From Pristionchus mayeri (Eukaryota > Nematoda > Chromadorea > Rhabditida > Neodiplogasteridae), in NCBI GenBank assembly GCA_036245805.1, contig BTRK01000005.1, positions 3,162,001-3,226,000 on the forward strand: DNA of 64,000 nucleotides, written 5' to 3'. Below are positions 57,401-64,000 of the stretch, piece after piece. The notes under the pieces are model-generated. The model was given only the letters and a program-made list of their open reading frames with translations. It was not told where the DNA came from and searched no databases. The translations under genes were made by a program, and so were the position numbers. How positions within the stretch are numbered: position 1 is the stretch's first letter; the number at the start of each line of letters is the position of its first letter.

Positions 57401-57734
57401 AGACGGCGACCAGAATTCGAACTCTAATGATAATGGATTAGAAATATCTATACCTATATATAAATCGCAGTGTATGTTTGACCGGATTGCGAAACAGTTG
57501 CGAAATGAGGAGAGAGAGAGGTGTGCTTTCGGGTTGCGAAACGATTACGAAATGGAGAGAGAGAGATCGCGCGTCAACAAGTTGCGAAACGTGTGATTGC
57601 GAAACCTAGATACTCCGCTAGGACGGGGCCCCCGCCGAAGGCGGGGGGCAGCCGGACTAGTACTTGAATAATGGATTAGAAATATACTTGGAACTATTAA
57701 TGATTTTTTTCAGATGACGTTCCGCGGTGTGTAG
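54470..57734 (+). CDS. Secreted protein with two C-type lectin-like domains and a CUB domain
   Basis: Fourteen exons from the ATG at 54470 to TAG at 57732-57734, all with GT/AG borders: 54470-54503, 54551-54714, 54805-54859, 54926-55019, 55103-55174, 55589-55763, 55907-55993, 56109-56247, 56374-56487, 56534-56586, 56863-56949, 56991-57070, 57214-57316, 57714-57734. The signal peptide is MRILLVFLLSI. Lectin domain 1: CPTGFDLVHAGECRGIY, WEEAPTIAAEKC, then FEWTDGSAVDYR. Lectin domain 2: VCYQIAAPAENFQEAQAIC, FAWVDGSDWDYSNFNPGEP-type motif (exon 8), and DCNSKLSVAC. The CUB domain starts GCTSGVYREGEI, has IYSPGFPYDSSTPCDF and NFMRVSWQPNGGV. The same architecture is known among C. elegans clec genes, many of which respond to infection. 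Canonical sugar-binding EPN/QPD loops are not evident, so sugar binding is unproven. Exon 6 begins within a MITE end. Confidence 0.8.
55234..55608. mobile_element. hAT-like MITE at the start of lectin exon 6
   Basis: It begins TAGAGTGCTGGAAGGAAGAG and ends with the complement. Flanks are GTTCTAAA (55225-55232) and GTTCTAAT (55609-55616), close to an 8-bp duplication. Ends fit hAT YARNG (TAGAG). The pre-insertion intron would have ended TTTACTTTAG directly before TTCTAATG. Confidence 0.7.
57447..57660 (+). mobile_element. Non-autonomous Helitron-like element (214 bp)
   Basis: It starts TCTATACCTATATATAAAT after an A, and ends with the hairpin GCCCCCGCCGAAGGCGGGGG, then about ten bases and CTAG before a T. 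A 5' TC, a 3' hairpin close to a terminal CTRR, and insertion between A and T are the Helitron hallmarks. No coding capacity. It contains several GTTGCGAAAC repeats and lies in the last intron of the lectin gene. Confidence 0.7.
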
Positions 57735-58027
57735 TCGGCACATCTCGTTCCTATTCAGTGATCATGTTTTATGAATGTTCAATTATAAAGAATATAACTT
57801 CCGTTAAATTCTTAAATCCAAAGAAATGGAAATGTCAACAAGCATGGTGGAACAATAATGGTGACAATCGGCATATATGAATGGTCGAGCTACATCAATT
57901 CAAGCCATACAATGACGGATGTGAAAGATGAAACAAAATGAGAATTCCGATTCGTTGTTTCCAGTCGGCCAGATATTTGCCATTTCCCTGGATTTTTTTA
58001 AATATTTTAATTGTGAAAAATCAATAG
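57735..58027. other. 3' flank of the lectin gene
   Basis: Nothing recognised. Confidence 0.3.
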
Positions 58028-58310
58028 TTTACCATGCGATGTATGGTGTTGTTGACGTTCTCGAAATTCCACAGGTCCTCTGAACAAATGTAAAAATGAA
58101 GTATAACATAGTCGTATACACCATTTTGAAACGTAGTAACATTGCCATAGTTATATATTACAGTTTGAAATTCTAGTCATATCCTCTTACTTGCACATAT
58201 GTGTACATCTCGTTTAACGAGCGTGTACATATTGAAGAGATATATATCGAAATCTAAATCGTACCGTAATCGTATGTGTAGCCGTACTGTCGTCGACTAC
58301 AGTCAGACAA
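58028..58310 (-). pseudogene. ET-module gene remnant
   Basis: On the minus strand at 58028-58125 the reading NGVYDYVILHFYICSEDLWN, then FENVNNT, resembles the ET gene exon NGVFDYVLIHFYLCSQDFCN followed by QQGVNKT. The cysteine of the final CN pair is changed to tryptophan. A degraded match (QYGYTYDYGTI) to the preceding ET exon lies near 58250-58295. Single third copy, not in the inverted repeat. Confidence 0.55.
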
Positions 58311-58850
58311 CCCCGTTTGACGATATCTTCGTCACTGTTCGAATAACACATACCACCAATGCAGGTAGCATTTTCGATAGGGGTTCTACGTTTGGATCTA
58401 GATTACTCCTGAAGTATGGTATCATAGGAAATACAACGGGGACGTCATTTATTGCAGCAAACAATGTCCTTTTAAATCAAATGAATCGCATGTTAGGGTG
58501 TATAATAAGGGTGACTTCGCAAGAAATGGTCTCTAAATTCTGAGTAATATCTCGCCTATCACATGGGATGTATCAATTTTCAGAGCGACCGCCGTCCACA
58601 GTCAATCCATCGTGTAGCACAGACAAATGGACAGAAGGTTTTTTTACAGCTCGTCGATGCCCTATTTCATTTTTTTTATTTCCTAAATGTGGAAGTTGGC
58701 AAATTCGTTGAGCTGGAGGTTACATTATTATATCCCTCACCCAAAAAGACCTCCCCCCTTCAGTTATACGTACCTAGTATCTTATACCACCCCTACTGCT
58801 TCGACCCCCAACACAACGAATCGCCAGGAGCGACGTAACTTCCATCAACT

Positions 58851-60348
58851 ATCGTACGTGATGGAAATTTAGGAACGTATACCGTGCAATTTCCAAAAAT
58901 ATCATGTTTCGTGGATTATGGTGAATTTTTATTTTTACGAGTTTTGCTTTTTTGCATTCTTTTTTTCATATGCGTTTTCATAAAACGGATGGGTTTTTAC
59001 ACGGAAATATGGCTAGACATGCAATAAAAGCTCGCGAAAATTATGCAATATTGACGAAATAGCCAGAACCGGGTTTTAGCAATATTTCGTCTATATTTCA
59101 TGTTTTTTTCACGAGCATTTATTGCATTTCTAGCCATATTTCCATGTAAAAACCCATCCGTTTTATGAAAACGCATATTAAAAAAGAATGCAAAAAAGCA
59201 AAAGTCGTAAAAATGAAAATTCACCATAATCCACGAAACGTGATATCACGCCTCTCACCAGAGAATCGAGCTAGAATGACGATTCTTGGGAATGGAAGAA
59301 AAATCGTCAAATAAGTTCTAACCATTTTTAGGCATGTCTGAAACTCCCCCAAAGTCTCATTGTGTGTACTTCATTTTGGAGCACACTACACCGGGTCGGG
59401 TCTCGGCACCTCCTTCTTTGATGGCTGTTTTATCGCTTCTCGTGAAAGATAGACGAAAATTTCACTCTGAGTGACCCCCGCTCATTTTTCGAGCTCTTTC
59501 GATCTACGTCGTTCATTTCCTCTGAAAATTAGTTTGAACGATACTACATTTCAGTCTACTTTTCTCAAAAGTATAGGTAAAGCCGCAGCTGAATCTTTCA
59601 GATATTGTGTAGTTTTTCATGTGCTATCGAATGAGTGGCTTGTCAAGAAAATACAGGGGGGCAAACAAGAGTTATGCCAATTTTACGATTTCATATCGTT
59701 TGAAGTCTTTTTATTCCACCCCGCACCGCGCGTTTTTGATCGAGCGCTATTGAATGATCCCATTGTTCCTTTGTCTCTCCCTTGTAATTTTAGCTCGTTC
59801 GCTCGAAAACGCGCGGTATGGGGTGAAATAAAAAGATTTCAAACGATCTGAAACCGTAAAATTGACTTAACTCTTGTTTGCCCCCCTGTATTTTCTTGAC
59901 AAGCCACTCATTCGATAGCCCATGAAAAACTACACAATCTCTGAAAGTTTCAGCTGCGGCTTTACCTATACTTTTGAGAAAAGTAGACTGAAATGTAGTA
60001 TCGTTCAAACTAATTTTCAGAGGAAATGAACGACATAGATCGAAAGAGCTCGAGAAATGAGCGAGGGTCACTCAGAGTTAAATTTTCGTCTATCTTTCAC
60101 GAGAAGCGATAAAACAGCCATTAAAGAAGGAGGTGCCGAGACCCGACCCGGTGTAGTGTGCTCCAAAATGAAGTATAAATAATGAGACTTTGGATGAGTC
60201 TCATACTTGCCTAAGGATGCCCAAAAATGGCTAGAACTCATTTGAAGAGTTTTCCTCCATTCCCATGGTCAGGTCGATTCTCTGGTGAGAGGCGTGATAT
60301 TTTTGGAAATTGCACGGTATATGTTCCTAAATTTCCATCACGTACGAT
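58851..60348. mobile_element. 1.5 kb foldback element
   Basis: The ends ATCGTACGTGATGGAAATTT and complement are at 58851 and 60348. The arms continue inward as 59249-59740 against about 59790-60290, giving arms of about 550 bp around a loop of about 50 bp. Long frames in both arms (for example 59471-59851 plus and 59790-60071 minus) are the same sequence read in opposite directions, not genes. The left arm is interrupted by a nested hairpin. Confidence 0.8.
58903..59242. mobile_element. Hairpin nested in the foldback
   Basis: CATGTTTCGTGGATTATGG at its left pairs with CCATAATCCACGAAACGTG at its right. ATAT or ATATCA is repeated on both sides. The right arm of the host element lacks this hairpin (TTCCAAAAATATCACGCCTC is continuous there). 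Confidence 0.75.
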
Positions 60349-60945
60349 ACATCAAGGATAATCCCATACCCCTATGCACTCTGAATGGATGGAATAACAA
60401 ATTTGAATTTGAATTTGAATCATCAGCATTCACAATTCAATTGACATTTATCGAAAGACAATTACTCAATCACCCATATTACGAAAACAATTCATGCTAT
60501 ATCATTCTTCTCTAGGGAAATTCTTGCTGTGACTCACTCATTCATCAGCGATGGCTATCTAGGTGGGAGCGTCATTGCAACGTCATTGCGACGTTGCCAA
60601 AATTAGAACACCTGCGTGAGAAATGTCGTACTCAGCCTCACCAGTGAAATGCTGAGTGCGTTCACAACAACCGCAACCAACTTCATGAGAGTTAGCTGGG
60701 AACCGAATAGTGGTGTGCAGATGAGTGGCGGTGAGTGAGACGAGTAAGGGACAACTGTGAAACAGGTCCAACCCAACTACGATGACATTGGTACTTGCAG
60801 ATGATGTACCGAGCTGTATGAACAGGACGACATTTCTGTTTTCAAATACACAACCTAGTATTTGTTTGGCAGGCAACCTGAGTTGTACTGATCTATTCAG
60901 TCTACAATAAAACATCAACATGGAAACCGTTATGGCAATAAAAAT

Positions 60946-61035
60946 GGCACTAGGTCGGATGAGAACTATGATGTCATGCCACCTTTGATAGATGAAAGGC
61001 GGCATGACGTCATAGGTCTCATCCGACCTAGTGCC
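60946..61035. mobile_element. Single TGACGTCA hairpin MITE (90 bp)
   Basis: It starts GGCACTAGGTCGGATGAGAA and ends with the complement; the arms contain TGATGTCA and TGACGTCA. ATAAAA-type sequence flanks both sides. Single-copy version of the tandem units at 1723-2004. Confidence 0.75.
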
Positions 61036-61099
61036 ATAAAATACCCTCTGGTCACCCAGCAAACAACGATGCAACAATTTCTACAATGACTTAACGAAA

Positions 61100-63355
61100 G
61101 ACTGCTTCAAAACTGGTTCAATTTATAAGAAAACACATGTTTATTCTCCCAAACGGCTCCGCATTCCACCAAATTGACTACGTTGCAGCGCCCGCCACAG
61201 CGAGAGTAGTCAACTGTGGAGTCGTTGGTCGGTTTGAGTTTGACTCCGACCATCGCCTTATTCGGATGTGCCTCTCCTTCCCTGGCAAGGCGAGGCAGAA
61301 AAGATGCAGGAAGCGGCTAGATTTCGATCGAACCGCTTTTACTGTCAACGCAAACCTTCTCGCGTCACTGCCCCTTGCCCGCCCCAGTTCTGCCGCCGAC
61401 GCCTATACTACGGTAAAGGCTTTCACGGAGACCGCGGCAACGAACTGTTGGAGGAAGCGCCAATCCCCTTCCTGGATCTCGAGTGGAACGCGGAAGCTCC
61501 TAGCGACACGCCATCAAATGCAATCCAACCCACAAGGAACTGTAGCCTACTCAGCTGCCTGCAAAGCTGCCCGGACGAGTTTCGTCGATGACATCAGGAA
61601 GCGAAAGGAGGCGCAAGCACGGCAAGCAGCAACCATGGGAAGGAGCATCGTGAAGAGCATGCTGAGTCTGCAAACCTCAAAGAAGCGCCTTCTAGTTCCC
61701 GACCCTGTAACTGGTGCTCTCTCTCAAGCAGCTACCAAGACAGTGGTCCAGAGCTTCTTTGACGGTCTCTACACCCCTGCAGTTCCGTGTCCACTCCCAG
61801 TCCCTCCTCAGCCTCTGGATCCCCTTCCTCCCTTCCTACCCGATGAGGTCAGCAAAGCGATGTATCAACTCAAGTGTGGTCACTCACCCGGTTCGGATGG
61901 CATTCTCCCTGATATGCTATACCACTCTCGAAACCACCTTGCTCCCGTTATCGCTGATCTACTCAACTATCTGGTAGATGGAGAGGCTGTTCCAAGCGAC
62001 CTGACCGAAGCAATTGTCACTCTTCTGCACAAGAAAGGAGACCCTACCAACATTGGGAACTTCCGTCCCATCTCCCTCCTCACCGTTTCCCTGAAGACAA
62101 TGACCAAAGTCATTCTTCAGAGACTCGAAACTGTGCTTGAAGAAACAGAGTCCTCGACCCAAACCGGCTTCCGGCGCGGCTACAGTACTCTCGACAACCT
62201 GCATGCCATCAAGCAGATCGCTGAACGAACCTCCGAGTACGGTATCCCAATCTACTTGGCGTTCGTCGACTTCAAGAAGGCGTTCGACTGTGTGGAGTGG
62301 AATGTGTGCTGTGTGCTGGCAAGCCCTCTTTTCGTTCGGAGCCCATCCCTCCATCGTCCACGTGTTGCGCCGTCTCTACGAGTCCCCCTCTACACTCATT
62401 CGAGTTAATGAGGAGCTCGTTCCCGTGACTGTGCGTCGAGGAGTCCGCCAAGGGGATACCCTCTCCCCTCGTCTCTTCAACGCAGTGCTACGATCAGCCA
62501 TGGACAACATTGACTGGGAGTCGGATGGAATTAGAATCGACGGAAGGAACCTTTGCCACTTGGAGTATGCCGATGACGTGGCTCTCGTTGCCAAATCTCG
62601 ACCCGAGCTGGAACGAATGCTGAAGAAGCTGATGGACGCGTGCAGCCGAGTTGGTCTCGAAGTGAATGCAAGCAAGACCAACCTCCTCACCTCCTGCACC
62701 TCCACCCGCAATCCAATAATCATCGACAATCTGCGATTCGAATTCGTCGATAGCGCCACCTATCTCGGAGGGAGAATAGCTCTTCCCTTGGATCATTCCG
62801 AAGAAATAGAACACCGGAATCGATTAGGGTGGCTGGCCTGGAGTAAGCTCTCGCACCTCCTATCTTCTCGAATTCTGTCCATCAAGATCAGGAGGAGAGT
62901 CTTCGAGAGCTGCATCACGGCTACAGTTCTCTATGGGTGTGAAGTATGGGCTCTGAGATCTAGCGAGAAGGAGAGGCTGATAGTCACCCAGAGGAAGATG
63001 GAAAGAAAGATGCTTTTAAAATATCAGAAGAGTCACGCTGAGGGATAGATGGAGGAATGACCGCGTGAGAGGGATTACCAAGCTGAGAGACTGGAATGAG
63101 GAAGGATTGAAACGGAAAGCGCGCTGGGCCCTCAAGATCAGAAGAATGGGAGTGGGACAGTGGAGCCGTGCGACAACTGTCTGGACTCCATTCAATAGGA
63201 CTCGTCCCCCCGGAAAGCCTCGCGCGCGATGGAGAGACGACCTATCCCGAGCTATTGGCAGCCATTGGTGGAGTGCAACTTATGAAGACTACCGACCTAT
63301 CATCTTCTGAGCGTTTCCGCCTGATAAGATAAATTGATTGATTGATTGATCATGT
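61100..63355 (+). mobile_element. 5'-truncated RTE-clade non-LTR retrotransposon
   Basis: The sequence begins in the endonuclease C-terminal part (QIDYVAAPATARVVN, then FDSDHRLIRMCL near 61240) and continues into reverse transcriptase: FRPISLLTVSLKTMTKVIL, TQTGFRRGYSTLDNLHAI, YLAFVDFKKAFDCVEW, RRGVRQGDTLSPRLFNAVL, and LEYADDVALVAKS (catalytic YADD-type motif). The C-terminal part ends PPGKPRARWRDDLSRAIG, typical of RTE. The frame changes near 62300 and 63045, so it is dead. It ends in GATTGATTGATTGATC (63335-63352), the short tandem-repeat 3' tail characteristic of RTE elements. The 5' boundary is uncertain. Confidence 0.85.
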
Positions 63356-63868
63356 TTATTTTATTTTTTGTTCTGGATTTTTAAATATTCTTTTTCTCAC
63401 ATACTCCCGAAATTCATCTTTGCATGCACGTGTGATTGCGCTTACAAAGTCAACGAGACTAGGGTTCCTCCAATTGCGCGCATTGATCATCTTGCACGGT
63501 TTATTGTATAGTTTACATACTCAGCGCACATGAATCATAACGATATAATACAAAATATACCCAATACGCTTAATTGGGGGAGACCTAAACGAGACCATCA
63601 TTGTGCGTGTTCGCTAACCAGTAAGGCAGTCGAGAGAGCGCGTAAATGGCATTCTTCCGACACCATCAATAATTTGAGAGGAGAAGTCCAGTATGTGCGA
63701 TAAGAAAGTGTGCAATGCAAGTGTACACTACAAGGTAAACAAACTTGCGATTTAGGATATCGGGAGAAGAACAGATTCCCTACTTTTGATTTGCATAATG
63801 TAACGCAGTTGTTGGTTTCTTTGCCATTTTTGCGTGGTGCGATGCATTCTTGTGCACAGTCTGCACAA
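63356..63868. repeat. Degraded hairpin repeat region
   Basis: At about 63462-63592, CTAGGGTTCCTCCAATTGCG pairs imperfectly with the sequence ending AATTGGGGGAGACCTA; it resembles a diverged TAGGG hairpin. No gene seen. Confidence 0.35.
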
Positions 63869-63998
63869 TCGGGTTCTCTTATTGGGATGGTTTTGTATCA
63901 TTTTCAGATATGTTTCATATACACCATCTAGCTTCTATGTATAGGAAACATGCAACATATCTGGAAATGATACAAAAGCATTCCAATAAGAGAACCCT
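63869..63998. mobile_element. hAT-like palindromic MITE, copy 9
   Basis: It starts TCGGGTTCTCTTATTGGGAT and ends CCAATAAGAGAACCCT, close to the window edge. Confidence 0.7.
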
Positions 63999-64000
63999 TC

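Larger units (their letters stand above)
58818..60425 (+). mobile_element. Truncated retrotransposon 3' end split by a foldback
   Basis: CACAACGAATCGCC...ACTTCCATCAAC (58811-58850) continues after the foldback at 60349 with ACATCAAGGATAATCCCATA and ends in GAATGGATGGAATAAC and a TTTGAA repeat tail. The uninterrupted version is at 11195-11313 (minus). Confidence 0.6.
58582..60821 (+). pseudogene. Remnant of a lectin/CUB paralog (CUB part)
   Basis: Segments match the CUB exons of the gene at 54470-57734. NVEVGKFVELE near 58687-58722 corresponds to VDGGKKVQAE. GNSCCDSLIH near 60515 corresponds to ANSCCDHLL. AFTTTATNFMRVSWEPNSGV, ending in a GTGAGT donor near 60730, corresponds to the exon with TTNFMRVSWQPNGGV. 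The terminal exon 60801-60821 reads MMYRAV and stop, after the acceptor TACTTGCAG. Frame breaks occur in the first two segments. The lectin exons are missing, and the copy is split by a retrotransposon fragment and a large foldback. Confidence 0.65.

Noticed and set aside
58199..58838. Plus-strand frames of 91-114 codons
   Set aside because: They overlap the ET remnant on the other strand and the CUB remnant in another frame, with no domain or splice support.
59471..60071. Two long open frames with almost the same protein on opposite strands
   Set aside because: They are the two arms of the foldback element read in opposite directions, not genes.

Overview
The window looks like nuclear DNA of a free-living nematode, most likely a rhabditid or diplogastrid (Pristionchus-like). 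The grounds are nematode-type seven-transmembrane chemoreceptors, genes cut into many short exons with TTTCAG-type acceptors, acceptor-like sites immediately upstream of several start codons (consistent with spliced-leader trans-splicing), ET-module proteins, a C-type lectin/CUB protein, and mariner, RTE, hAT-like and Helitron-like repeats. The species call is inference.

Layout. 1-9.3 kb: three serpentine-receptor genes or remnants (minus, plus, minus) among mariner-type MITEs and a tandem array of TGACGTCA palindromes. 9.8-36.4 kb: a head-to-tail duplication of a 13.3 kb unit. The copies are almost base-for-base identical; I noticed two substitutions and one homopolymer difference. Each unit carries a serpentine-receptor remnant, a solo terminal exon, a 12-exon gene of an unrecognised secreted family (here 'SCEEV family', after a motif just after the signal peptide), two large foldback elements with other elements nested in them, and the 5' part of a second SCEEV gene. 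Only the downstream copy of this second gene is complete (35039-37461, 339 codons by my splice model). The upstream copy is cut at the duplication joint. The first SCEEV gene has a 20-bp deletion that breaks its frame in both copies. 38.1-39.4 kb: an apparently intact mariner with a full transposase. 40.7-49 kb: a third SCEEV gene that keeps exons 1-3 and the last two exons; the middle is replaced by an inverted copy of the neighbouring locus plus a 5'-truncated CR1/Jockey-like retrotransposon.

41.8-53.9 kb: an imperfect inverted repeat with arms of about 4.1 and 4.6 kb. Each arm has a divergent pair: an ET-module gene with a GPI-anchor-like tail, and a small secreted-protein gene. The right arm holds the complete small gene (52421-54036, 195 aa). 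The left copy loses its end at the arm boundary, where a stop codon arises by chance. 54.5-57.7 kb: a 14-exon gene with two C-type lectin-like domains and a CUB domain. One hAT-like MITE sits exactly at an exon boundary and seems to supply the splice acceptor now used; a Helitron-like element lies in the last intron. 58-61 kb: remnants of ET and CUB genes, split by a 1.5 kb foldback that itself holds a smaller hairpin. 61.1-63.4 kb: a 5'-truncated, frame-broken RTE-clade retrotransposon.

Taken together this is a fast-changing cluster of secreted or surface proteins (SCEEV, ET, lectin/CUB, chemoreceptors) reshaped by tandem and inverted duplication and by palindromic transposons. Shared TATA boxes, a GAGTCGAGTTGATGTCA motif and TGATAA sites upstream of SCEEV genes suggest common, possibly intestinal, control. 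All exon models were read by eye; none is supported by transcripts.
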